Assembly (NCBI GenBank): GCA_004431415.1 | Contig: QPMI01000539.1 | Coordinates: 1 to 52,072, forward strand | Source: Cyanophora paradoxa | Taxonomy: Eukaryota; Glaucocystophyceae; Cyanophorales; Cyanophoraceae | Direction: 5' to 3' | Length of the DNA stretch: 52,072 nucleotides | Shown here: positions 43,249-51,250 of the stretch, in pieces | Layout: the number at the start of each line of letters is the position of its first letter | Numbering within the stretch: the first letter of the stretch is position 1 | The notes under the pieces: generated by a model | What the model was told of the DNA's origin: nothing | The model's database searches: none | What the model saw: only the letters and a program-made list of their open reading frames with translations | Position numbers and translations under genes: made by a program

Positions 43249-43923
43249 ATGTGCCGCGAGGGCCAGCTGGTCACGACGCGCGACGGGGACGTGGTGTGCG
43301 ATGCCTGCGGCGCGGCCGAGGCGGTCGTCGGGGCCCTGGGGGGCAGCGAGAAGCCGGGGGCCGACGAGAGCCCGCCCGCGTCGCCCCGCGAGCCCTCGCG
43401 GTCCGAGGTCCGCATGGGGCGGCTCCTGGAGGGCGCAGCGTCGGCGCTGGGCCTCGCCGAGGCGGCGGTCCACGAGGCGCGGCTGCTGCTGGCGGACCGC
43501 GGGCTGCTGAGGGGCAGGAAGAGCGAGATTATCGTCGCCGGCGCGCTCTACTACGCGGCGGCCTCGGCCGGCGCCCCGCGCACCGTCGACGACGCGCTCG
43601 GCTGGCACCCCGACCTGCGCACCCGCCGCGCGGCGCTCGTCAGGATGGTCCGCGCGATCCACCGCCGCCGCGGCGTCGGGCGCATCCCCCGCGCGCCCGA
43701 CTACGTCGACGCGCTCGCCCAGCGCGTGGGGCTGGACGGGGCGGACCTGCGGGCGGCGCGGGAGTACGCGGAGCGGCACCGAGACTCGGGAAGGAGCCCG
43801 ATCGTCGTCGCCGCGGCGGCGTTGGTGGAGGCGGGCGGCGCTTCGACGCGCGAGGCCGCGCGCGCGGCCGGCATTACGACCGTTGGCATCCAGGTCTGCA
43901 TCAAGGCGCTCGCCGCCGCCTAG
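43249..43923 (+). CDS. TFIIB-like transcription initiation factor
   Basis: The protein has 224 residues. The start MCREGQLVTTRDGDVVCDAC has the TFIIB zinc-ribbon pattern, with a CxxC in VVCDACG and the typical D-G-D-V-V-C strand. The first N-terminal pair appears reduced to a single Cys (C2 and no clear partner), so the zinc site may be degenerate. Residues ~60-125 and ~150-222 each read as a cyclin-like helical repeat (ALGLAEAAVHEARLLLADRG with YYAAASAG, and QRVGLDGADLRAAREYAE with IVVAAAALVEA followed by STREAARAAGITTVGIQ). TFIIB bridges TATA-binding protein and RNA polymerase; large DNA viruses often carry short versions for their own promoters. The CATAAA-type boxes in this window are candidate targets. 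Length is shorter than cellular TFIIB (~300). A truncated duplicate lies at 40885. Confidence 0.82.
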   Translation: MCREGQLVTTRDGDVVCDACGAAEAVVGALGGSEKPGADESPPASPREPSRSEVRMGRLLEGAASALGLAEAAVHEARLLLADRGLLRGRKSEIIVAGALYYAAASAGAPRTVDDALGWHPDLRTRRAALVRMVRAIHRRRGVGRIPRAPDYVDALAQRVGLDGADLRAAREYAERHRDSGRSPIVVAAAALVEAGGASTREAARAAGITTVGIQVCIKALAAA

Positions 43924-44757
43924 AGGAGAGCAGAGCGTCATCGCGTGTCGCATGTTGCTGTTTTGCGAATACTATGCGAAACTAAATGCCATTTGCGCGT
44001 GCGGGAATGGGGCGGGCGGTGCACCGCCGGATCGAGTTGCGGTCGGGTGGCTCGGCGGCTCGCGGCGGCCCAAGGCGCCTGGGCGCGGCTTAACGCGACT
44101 CTAGAGTCCTATCCACAGCACCGAGACCTATCTATGGCGTCGCTGCCGCTCCAGGTCGCCCGCCGCGACGCCGCGGTCAACCTGCGCCGCGCACGCAGCA
44201 TGCGGGCCGCCGGGCCCGTGGCCGGGAGCCGGAATCTCGCAGTCGCGCAACTAGCAAAAGCCCCGAGAAGAATCTCGCCGCCCGCGCGCGCCGCTCGAAG
44301 CGATCGGGTACTAGTACTGGTACCGAGCCGCCCCCTACCTCGGACTTGGGCGAATCCGAGTCGCCGAGTCCAAAGTCCAACTTTTGCGGCGGCGGCGGGC
44401 GCGCCTAGACTCATCTTTGCCGGCATATAAGACCTCTATCAAGTTCATTTAGCTGGGGCAAGCCGCCCGCGGGCCCCGCGAAGGTACTCGTCCAAACCGA
44501 ACGATCAACGCACAGCACGGGAAAAAACCCACGGGTTCGAATGCGCCCGTCTCCTCTTTTTGGAAAAGCTCACACGTCCGCTCGCCTAGCCCTAGTTTTC
44601 TGCCGGCGCTGGCGCTAGAGGCCGCAGCCGCAGTCGCCGCGCATCCGCGAGCTCGCACCCCGCGCGCGTGGCGACGAGCTCCCCGGCCCGCGGCTCGACG
44701 AGCTCTCCGCGGGCTCTCCCGGCTCGTGTAGCGCCTCTGTCGATCGTAGAGAGCCGA
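43924..44757. other. Intergenic region, no gene supported
   Basis: This 830 bp stretch lies between convergent genes. It contains GGGCGGTGCACCGCC (44016-44030), a partial form of the palindrome family, GTACTAGTACTGGTACC (44309-44325) and CATATAAGACC (44422-44432), which looks like a TATA box but has no plausible gene downstream on the plus strand. A GGTTCGAAT near 44534 was considered as a tRNA loop and rejected. Confidence 0.5.
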
Positions 44758-45366
44758 CTAAGCCGCGTCCGAGGACGGGCTCTCGCCCCCTGCGTCGCCG
44801 CCGTCGGGGTTGACGTGGACGGCGATCTGCGTGCCGCCGCCGGCGCTCCACTCGACGGCGAGCTTCTTCATGGCCTCGATGCGCTTTGCAGAGGATCCGG
44901 TGCGCCCCTTGACCGCCTGCTCGTAACCCTGGGCCAGGCTGCGGTTGGGAAACGGCGCAGCGACGGCGAGGAGCCGCCAGGGCCCGCGGCTCTTGGTGAA
45001 CGAGCCGCGGATGGTGCCGCGCGAGTGCTCCTTGAACCGCCGCGCGAGGCTCGCCGTCTCGCCGCAGTAGAACATCCGGCCGTTGTGCAGCAGGTACACG
45101 ACGTGCTGCTTCTCAAACTGGTGGTGGAACGGCCGGGCCTTGCCGCCGCCGCCACCACCGCCGCCGCCTCCCGCCGCGGCCTTTGCGCCGACGCCGACGC
45201 CGCCGTCGCCCCGCTCCCCGTCGGCGCTCCCCTTGTCCGCGTCGGAATTCGAATCCTCGTTCGTCTCGCCGCCCCCGTCCCGCCGCTCCTGCCGCCCCTC
45301 GCCCCCGCCAACGGCGTGCGCAGACCCTGGTGCGGCCGCGGCCAGCGACGTCGGCTCCGCCTCCAT
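44758..45366 (-). CDS. GIY-YIG nuclease-domain protein
   Basis: The protein has 202 residues. The N-terminal ~75 are low complexity (acidic, then a Gly run). The GIY-YIG fold follows: HVVYLLHNGRMFYCGETASL gives the two strands with the catalytic Tyr positions (VYLL in place of GIY, FYCGET in place of YIG), then ARRFKEHSRG with the conserved Arg and His, and a late Glu in GYEQAVKGRTG as probable metal ligand. Arrangement and spacing resemble the SLX1/UvrC-like group. Such nucleases cut branched DNA in repair or act as homing enzymes; in viruses and mobile elements they often have free-standing roles. No partner domain such as the SLX1 PHD finger is present. It starts 93 bases after a CGCATAAA box and ends at TAG (44758). 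It is read in the same direction as the recombinase upstream. Confidence 0.82.
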   Translation of the reverse strand: MEAEPTSLAAAAPGSAHAVGGGEGRQERRDGGGETNEDSNSDADKGSADGERGDGGVGVGAKAAAGGGGGGGGGGKARPFHHQFEKQHVVYLLHNGRMFYCGETASLARRFKEHSRGTIRGSFTKSRGPWRLLAVAAPFPNRSLAQGYEQAVKGRTGSSAKRIEAMKKLAVEWSAGGGTQIAVHVNPDGGDAGGESPSSDAA

Positions 45367-45458
45367 GCTCCCGAAGAAAGGCGCTCGCTCTGCTGGTTCG
45401 CGGTGCTGGCAGGTGCGCCCTGCCCCTACACCCCGGGGTGGGGCCCGGCCCGCATCGC

Positions 45459-45466
45459 TTTATGCG
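45459..45466 (-). promoter_or_regulatory. TATA-like box CGCATAAA of the GIY-YIG gene
   Basis: On the minus strand the sequence is GAACGCATAAAGCGATG. It overlaps the predicted stop of the upstream recombinase extension, which suggests a compact gene order. Confidence 0.6.
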
Positions 45467-46974
45467 TTCAGCAGATGCCCTGCCGGTACAGGAGCCTGCG
45501 GCGACGGCGGGGGAGGCGGCGGCGGCGGGGCGGGGCTGGGCTTGAACCGCTTCGGCGCCCCCCCGCTCGAGGGCTCGACGCGGGCGACGGGGCGGAGGAT
45601 GCCGTCGGGCGGGCGCGCCGTGGGCGGCGCCGGTGCGCAGAGGAGGGCCGGAGGGCAGGGATGCGGGGGGCGCGGCGTGTCGGGTCGTGCGCGCCCGTCC
45701 ATCCCTCGCCGCTCCCCTGCCACGAGCCGTCGCCGACCCCGCTCCCATTTGCAGGATCGGAGCGCAGAGGGCCGGGGGGCGCCGCCCCTCAGCCAGGGGG
45801 CCGCGCCTTGGGCGGCCTCCCGCGCCGCCTCGCGGGCGGGGCGCCCCGCCCGCCGCCGCCGCCCCGCCGCGCGACGACGAGGAGGAAGAGGCCGGCGGCG
45901 GCGAGGACGCCGGCCGCGCAAAGCCCAGGAGCTCCAGCACCCGCTCGGCGCCGGTTCGGATCTCGACGGTGCCGTTGCGGCCCTCGTACTCGACTGGGAA
46001 GAGGGCGCTCACGCCCGTCCACTCGCGAGGTCCGCCCTCCTGGCTCGCCGTCCACGCCCGCCGAACCGCTTCAGCAGGACCAAGCGGGACTCGAACTCGC
46101 CGCTCGGCAGGTCGATCGTCTGGACGAGGCGCGCGTACACCACGTTGGGCAGCGGGCTCGCCGCGTGCGTCGCCAGCGCCGCCACCACCTGCCCCGCCGC
46201 GTACGGCGAGGCCGACCGCCAGCGCAGGTGGTAGAGGGGCGGCGGCGGCCCGCCGCGGGCGCGGCGACGGGGGCGGGAACGGCGCCGCCGCGGCCCGGCC
46301 CGGGGCCCCGCCGGCGGCTGAGGCCACGCCGGTGGCCGCCGCGGATGAGCCCTCGGGAACAGTAGCTCGCGTGGTGCTTGGCCCCGGCCGCGTTCTTGAA
46401 CGCCTCGCGGTGCGTCGGGGGCGGTAAAGGCGGGAGGGCGCGGGGCGCGGGGCGGGCGCGGTCTCACCCGGTCGCAGGGCTCGCAGTAGCGCTGCTCGGC
46501 GATCGCCAGCGCCCGCTCGACGGCATAGTCGGCGTCCCAGGGCCGTCGAGGGCCCCCCGCGCTGCCGGTCCGGCGCCGCTTGGCCTCTTCCGCGCCGGCC
46601 GAGCCGCCCCCGTCCCCCTCGTCCTCTTCCTCTTCCTCCTCCTCCTCTTCCTCTTCCTCTTCGCCAAGTCGAACGAGCTGGAGCTCCCGCCCTTGCCCGC
46701 CGGCTCCGGGCTCGTCGGCGGCGTCTGCGTCTGCGTCGCCGGCGCCGGCGCCGCCTCGCCCCCGTCCTCTTCCTCTTCCTCTTCTCGCGCCCCTCGTTCT
46801 CCTCCCTCGCCGCCTTGTCGCCGCGGCGCCCGCCGCCCGTCCCCGCCCTTGTTCCGCCCACCTCCTCGGCGCGCCGCGCGGGGCGCCGCCGGGCGGGGCG
46901 CGGGTCGGCCGTCGGCCCTCCAGGAGCGGCGGATCGAGCCCGTCGGGCTCTCCCGCGCGCGGCGCCTCTCTCCC
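45460..46974 (-). CDS. Zinc-finger C-terminal extension of the recombinase gene
   Basis: No start codon in a suitable frame was found, so this is probably the continuation of the tyrosine recombinase. In order: an acidic and Ser/Pro linker (TQTQTPPTSPEPAGKGGSSSS), a poly-Glu run (~46620-46670), WDADYAVERALAIAEQRYCE, a C2HC zinc finger, and a folded-looking segment (YHLRWRSASPYAAGQVVAAL, then VVYARLVQTIDLPSGEFESR). It ends with WTGVSALFPVEYEGRNGTVE and a Pro-rich tail finishing GHLLNA at 45460. The zinc finger C-X2-C-X12-H-X3-C, with Phe at the usual place, forms only if the 64 bp intron at 46404-46467 is removed. Frame changes elsewhere (near 46670, 46065 and 45900) look like G/C-run errors or unseen introns. 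Zinc fingers next to recombinases usually bind DNA; a short RGRPPK stretch in one frame (~45810) resembles an AT-hook, but that frame is uncertain. Confidence 0.6.
46404..46467 (-). other. Spliceosomal-type intron, 64 bp, inside the zinc finger
   Basis: On the minus strand the sequence is ...GACCGG|GTGAGACC...CGCGAG|GCGTTC..., phase 0. Removing it joins YCEPCDR to AFKNAAGAKHHASYC, a perfect C2HC finger. Left unspliced, the finger is broken. Confidence 0.75.
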
Positions 46975-48534
46975 CGTGCTTCAGCGCCAGCTGCTCGAGG
47001 TACGCCACCGCCGAGGCCGCCGCGCGCGCGCGGGCCGAGTAGTCGTAATTCTGCGTCGCAGTGATGACGCTGTGCCCCAGCAGCTTGGCTGCGCGGGGAG
47101 TCGCGGTGACGGCGGGCGCAGCGGCGGGGCGCGGGAGCGGGGTACGGCGCACCCGTCCCCTCGACGACGGCGGCGGCGGTGTCGCCGGAGATGCGGTTCG
47201 CGGCGGCCTCGTCCCGCACGTGCGTCGTGATGATGGCGCGGATGGCCTGCGCCGTCACCGGCACGCCCGTGTACTTTTCCGTCACCTGCGGTGCGTGAGT
47301 TTCTCCCCCTTCAGCCCGCCCGCCCCGCGCGCCTTTTTCACAAAGTTGCTCCAGCCGGCGTCGGAGAGGAGCGTTCCCGTCGGGCCGGTGAAGAGCCATC
47401 CCTCGTCGGCGGCGCCCGTCGTCGGCGGGAAGAGGAGGCGGCGGTAGCGCTCGACGTACAAGGTGAGCGGCTCCTGGACAAAACCGGGGATCGGAAAGGT
47501 CATCGCGCCCGCAGTCTTGGCCGTCTTGGACGAGAGGACCGGCTCGGCGCCCCCGACGTCGATTCTCATCTTTGTGAGCGCGATCGCCCACGCGCCCTGG
47601 TCCCGTCGGAGCGTGTGACCGATCCTGCGCAGGGCGCGCGGTGGCCATGGGGGCGGGGCGGGAGGGGCGGCGGAGTGGGGGTACGGCACCTGAGGCGGCG
47701 GACGATGCCGACGCGCGAGGGCGTCGAGACGAGGAGGGAGAGGAGGAGCCCCTCGCGGAGGGCGAGGGCCTTGTCGTACTCGAGCGGCGCACGCTCCGCC
47801 GCCTCGAGCGCGTCCAGCCGCGCCGAGAGGAGCGTCTCGAACGGCACCCAGTTCGGTCCGCGCTCGCGCCACTTGACCCCCTCGCGCTTCTCCTTTCTCA
47901 GCTGGGCGAGCAGGTTGCGGAGGCCGCGGGCGTGGGGCCCCTCGGAGCCCGACGCCGCGCCCGACGTGCGCGCGTGGACAAAGGCGTGGGCCTGGAGCGC
48001 CGCCTGCGTGTACCCCGCCAAGGTGGCCGCCTGCACCTTGCGCTCCCGCGGAGAAACGTGAGGAATCGCATCCACAGGTCGATGAAGTCGACGCGGGCGC
48101 CGGAGAAGAGGTCGAGCGTCGGGGCGCCGTCGATCTTCTCGCGGAGGGCGCAGTACCCCAGGAAGCGCAGCAGCGTCGTCCGCTCGTTGGCCAGCGTCGA
48201 GGAGCGCTCGACGGCGGCGCCGGGGCGGTCGGGGTTGAGGGCCCGGGTACGCCACTCTTCGTACGCGGCGAGCTGCGCCTTGAGCTCCCGCGACTGATCC
48301 TCCTCGCGCAGGCCGTACGGGGCGGCGCGCTCGGCCGACGGCTCCTCGGCGGCCTCGGCGTCGGAGCCCGCGTCGCCCGGCGCCGGCAGCGGCGGCGGCG
48401 GCGGCGAGCTCGAGGGAGAGGACGACGGGCCGGCGCCGGGATCGCTCCCCTCGCTGCCGGAGCTCGTCGAGCTCTCCCCGAGGTCGACGGCTCGAATCCC
48501 CGCGGCGGCGCCCGGCGGAGCCTGGCGGGACGCT

Positions 48535-48565
<31 letters not shown>

Positions 48566-48803
48566 GGGGCCGCTCCTCGGCGGGGAGGACCACGCGCTCG
48601 GGGTCCGGCAGGGCGTCGGCGTCAAAGAGCGTGATCGACGGGTCGAGGATCATGCTCTCCAGCATCGACCGGTACGCCTGGCGCTTCTCCGCGATAAACT
48701 TGGCGTTGTCCTTGGCGACGGCGTCTGACATGGGGCCCCCGGGGCGGTAGAACATCAGCTCGCCGTGCGCCAGCTCGTCCGACCACGAGAAGCCCGTCGC
48801 CAC
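46975..48803 (-). CDS. Tyrosine recombinase (integrase)
   Basis: The protein starts MATGFSWSDELAHGELMFYR 48 bases after a TTTAAGG box. Residues ~80-160 are low complexity (Ala, Ser, Pro and acidic), then comes a helical DNA-binding N-domain (LANERTTLLRFLGYCALREK). The catalytic domain has STPSRVGIVRRLR with a candidate catalytic Arg (~47710-47735). Then come strands with MTFPIPGFVQEPL, DEGWLFTGPTGTLL, and IRAIITTHV as the second Arg box. LLGHSVITATQNY provides the His and, nine residues later, the nucleophilic Tyr (codon 47045-47047). Introns at 47625-47689 and 47089-47152 must be removed to keep these motifs in frame. Two extra one-base breaks (near 48050 and 47287) are in G runs. The enzyme would integrate or invert DNA or resolve repeats. 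The same frame set continues into the zinc-finger extension at 45460-46974. Confidence 0.8.
47089..47152 (-). other. Spliceosomal-type intron, 64 bp, in the recombinase gene
   Basis: On the minus strand it begins GTGCGCCGTACCCC and ends CCCCGCGCAG. Splicing joins VVEGT to AKLLGHSV (phase 1), which restores the His/Tyr box to the upstream frame. Confidence 0.75.
47625..47689 (-). other. Spliceosomal-type intron, 65 bp, in the recombinase gene
   Basis: On the minus strand it begins GTGCCGTACCCCC and ends GCGCCCTGCGCAG. Splicing joins GIVRRL to RIGHTLRRDQ (codon split AG|G). It resembles the 47089 intron at both ends. Confidence 0.75.
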
Positions 48804-48849
48804 CTCCAGCGTCGCGCCCTCGGCGAACCAGAGGATCCCTGCCGAGGGC

Positions 48850-48858
48850 CCTTAAAGG
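48850..48858 (-). promoter_or_regulatory. Candidate TATA-like TTTAAGGG of the recombinase gene
   Basis: It lies 48 bases upstream of the ATG at 48803 on the minus strand. It includes the TAA stop codon of the Ulp1-like gene, so the two genes are separated by only 48 bp. Confidence 0.45.
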
Positions 48859-50261
48859 GGCGCGGCGGGGTGGGCGCCGAGGGAGAGGCGCGCACACGGC
48901 CCGCACTGGTACCCGTCCACCTGGAGCCGCCCGCCGCTCGTCTCGTCCACGTACTGGTGCGCGGGAAACGCCGCCTTGGCCGCGTAGACGAGCGACGGGT
49001 CGCAGGGCTCGCCGAGCGAGTCCCAGTACCGCGTCTTCGCCCCGCCGAGCACGAGGAGGGTCCAGTGGCCGCCGCTCGCCGAGCGCTTCTCGGCCCCGCG
49101 GCGCACGAGGCTCGTCGAGACGGGGCAGATGACGGTGCCGCCCCTCGCCACGAGCGACAGTGCGCGCCGCTTACGGCGCTCCTCGCTCGCAGCCGCGTAC
49201 CGGCGGAGGACCGAGGCGAGGATGTCGACGCTCATCGGGTAGAGGGCCCGCACGCGGCCGTTGTTGGCCTTGCGCAGGATGAGGGTGAGCACGTTGGCGA
49301 TGTGCGTGTCCGTGAGCCACTCGCGCGCGCCAAAGATCGGGACGCGGCGCGCAGGCGGGACGGGCGCGGGAACGGCGGCGGCGGCGGCGACGGGGTCGGC
49401 GCCCTCGAGGACGAGCCGCTGGCGCTTGAAGTCGGCGAGGAGGCTCGCGTCGCGCCCCGGTAGGTCCTTCAGGAACATCTCCACGCCGAGCGCGCTGATG
49501 AAGCCCCAGGTGCGGGCAAAGCCGCGCGAGGCCTCGCCCTCGACCTCGGAGCCAAGGCCGGCGTACCGCGTCAGCGTCTGCGTGACGAGGCCGAAGCGCT
49601 CGCGGCCGATGCTCAGCGTCGTCACGTTCCAGCGGTGCGGCCCGTCCCGCGCGAGGTCGGGGAGGCGCTTCTCGATCTCTCGCCGCACGCAGTTTGTGTC
49701 GCGGGAGGAGCCGTAGAGGGCGTCGGCGAGCGAGGCCATCGGCACCCAGAGCTGCAGGTCCGGAACCTCGATCCGCTTGGCGCGCAGCGCGTACATGCGC
49801 TTGCCGCCGACGCGTATGACGTGCAGGTCGAGGCGCGCGAGGGTGCGGGGCCGGCGGCGCTCGTTGGCGGCGTAGAACGAGGCGGCGGCGGCGCGCTTGC
49901 GCTGCTCGTCCGTGACCTCCCAGGCCTCGGCGACCACGTCCAGCACGTAGCGCATCGCCACCATCCGCGGCGGCGACTCGGGCGTGCACTCGCGCCGGCG
50001 GACGGCGCCCAGGGCCTCGAGCAGCAGGATGGCGTTCTCGTCGGGCAGCGGCCGCGTCGGCACTCCGTAGCGCGCGGTGAGGAGGTCCTCGGCCTCGGCC
50101 TCGGGCCGTCGGGGTCGAGGCGCGGCTCGCCGAGGACGCGCGCCAGCTGGGCCGAGCACGCGGCGGGGCCCGCCGTCGTCGGGAGGACGACGAGGCGCTC
50201 CGGCCCCAGGGCCCGCGTACTCGACGAGCTCGTAGGCGTCGTGCACCGTCGGAAAGGACAT
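48852..50261 (-). CDS. Ulp1-like (C48) cysteine protease, probable deSUMOylase or maturation protease
   Basis: The reading frame is 469 codons long, starting MSFPTVHDAYELVEYAG. The C-terminal ~170 residues carry the Ulp1/adenovirus-type protease signature: REWLTDTHIANVL (substrate-side helix), then the triad His in GGHWTLLVL (codon 49065-49067), Asp in RYWDSLG (49020-49022), and Gln-Cys in GYQCGPC (Cys codon 48903-48905). The N-terminal ~290 residues (RYVLDVVAEAWEVTDEQRKR and following) are not recognised. Between ~50215 and 50105 the frame appears shifted: another frame gives the more natural ERLVVLPTTAGPAACSAQLA, bounded by short C or G runs. Members of this family remove SUMO-like tags or process capsid proteins in large DNA viruses. 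It is the first gene of a minus-strand series and has ACATAAATCC ~105 bases upstream. Confidence 0.8.
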   Translation of the reverse strand: MSFPTVHDAYELVEYAGPGAGAPRRPPDDGGPRRVLGPAGARPRRAAPRPRRPEAEAEDLLTARYGVPTRPLPDENAILLLEALGAVRRRECTPESPPRMVAMRYVLDVVAEAWEVTDEQRKRAAAASFYAANERRRPRTLARLDLHVIRVGGKRMYALRAKRIEVPDLQLWVPMASLADALYGSSRDTNCVRREIEKRLPDLARDGPHRWNVTTLSIGRERFGLVTQTLTRYAGLGSEVEGEASRGFARTWGFISALGVEMFLKDLPGRDASLLADFKRQRLVLEGADPVAAAAAVPAPVPPARRVPIFGAREWLTDTHIANVLTLILRKANNGRVRALYPMSVDILASVLRRYAAASEERRKRRALSLVARGGTVICPVSTSLVRRGAEKRSASGGHWTLLVLGGAKTRYWDSLGEPCDPSLVYAAKAAFPAHQYVDETSGGRLQVDGYQCGPCARLSLGAHPAAPL

Positions 50262-50360
50262 TGCGGCGGCGCAACCGATCGCGGGCGGCCGCGTGGGACG
50301 GGCCGCGGGGCAGCGGTGTGGGCCCCGCCAACTCTAGCCCCAAGGAGCAATGGGGCGCTT

Positions 50361-50370
50361 GGATTTATGT
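50361..50370 (-). promoter_or_regulatory. TATA-like box ACATAAATCC of the Ulp1-like gene
   Basis: It is about 105 bases before the ATG at 50261, the same distance as in the TFIIB-like gene. Confidence 0.45.
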
Positions 50371-50791
50371 ATCTGCCCTGCGCGATTGCGAGCTCGAAGT
50401 AGATAGGGGTACAGTTTTCGGTGCTCTCTGCAGTAAGGGTACAGGCACCGCCCTCTCGCCCTCCCCCCCCCCCCCCCCCCCCTTTTTTTTTGGGGGGACG
50501 GTCGCAGTCGGTTCATCCTGCACGCCACGATGAACAGTGTCACAGTGCTCGAGATTTCGTACCTGTTTTGATTTCAAATTCCCATCTTGGTTTTCAGGTT
50601 TCCCTTCAAAAAAGCTTTGTGAGCTTATAATTAAGCGATCGCAGCTCTAAATGTCTATCTCGAGTCAAATACAGAATAGAGCCCCACCGTGCTGCCATCT
50701 GTATCGTCAGGGAGATCTAGAGCTCGAGGCTATAGCTATAGCTAGTGGTCTGACGAGATCTATAGAGCGAACATCAACATTGATTATATCG
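50371..50791. other. Intergenic region with C20-T9-G6 tract; G+C falls here
   Basis: At 50463-50497 there are 20 C, 9 T and 6 G in a row. Beyond it the base composition drops well below that of the left side (TTTCAAATTCCCATC, TTATAATTAAGCGATC). The palindrome CTATAGCTATAGCTAG lies at 50732-50747. It should contain the promoter of the SKP1-like gene, possibly TTATAATTAAG near 50624 or TTATATCGATG next to the ATG. Confidence 0.55.
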
Positions 50792-51250
50792 ATGAGGCTT
50801 CTGTGCTCAGACGGCGAGACGGTCGTGTGCCCGGGGGCCCTGGTCGCTGACAGCGAGCTCCTTGCCGACGTTTCCGAGTGCTCAGATGCTCACACAGACG
50901 CCATCCCCATGCCCATCACATCGACAGTCATCCTCGCGGCGGGCATCGCCCTCAACGACCGCTCGGCCTCCCGACCTTTCGCCTCGCTCCAAGTTCCGCA
51001 CGGCGGGCCCGATTCGCGAGCGGCCCCCGCAATGGCCCTCATCGCCCGCCTCGGTGTCGCCGCAGAGTTTCTTCGCGCTCCAAAGCTCGCACACGCGTGC
51101 GCAAAGCTCTTTGAGGGCGCGATTACGCACGAGAAGGCTCTCGGGGAACTCTGGGAGGATCATGTTCGATTCGCGACCGGCGCCGCCCCGCAGCGGGTTC
51201 GGAAGCGCAAGATAGAGGAGACGGTCCCCTGTAAGAATCAGAGCGATTGA
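50792..51250 (+). CDS. SKP1-like protein
   Basis: The protein has 152 residues from ATGAGGCTTCTG to TGA, close to the length of SKP1 (~160). The start MRLLCSDGETVVCPGALVAD matches the first strand and helix of the SKP1 POZ fold (hydrophobic, then S-D-G-E). It is followed by an acidic stretch and IPMPITSTVILAAGIAL, corresponding to the conserved I-P-L-P-x-V-x-x-x-I-L segment. The C-terminal half, ALIARLGVAAEFLRAPKLAH with ACAKLFEGAITHEKALGELW, follows the SKP1 pattern of the dimerisation helix and the F-box-binding helices. The tail is basic (RVRKRKIEE). SKP1 links F-box proteins to cullin in SCF ubiquitin ligases. A 47-residue in-frame extension (from 50651) has no SKP1 similarity, so the inner start is preferred. 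The lower G+C than its neighbours may mean a separate origin or host DNA. Confidence 0.62.
   Translation: MRLLCSDGETVVCPGALVADSELLADVSECSDAHTDAIPMPITSTVILAAGIALNDRSASRPFASLQVPHGGPDSRAAPAMALIARLGVAAEFLRAPKLAHACAKLFEGAITHEKALGELWEDHVRFATGAAPQRVRKRKIEETVPCKNQSD

Noticed and set aside
44525-44550. tRNA T-loop-like GGGTTCGAATG
   Set aside because: The stem does not pair, and there is no acceptor stem or anticodon arm in the surrounding 90 bases.
45113-45545. Plus-strand frames opposite the GIY-YIG and recombinase genes
   Set aside because: They are antisense shadows of supported minus-strand genes and are made mainly of Pro/Arg runs.
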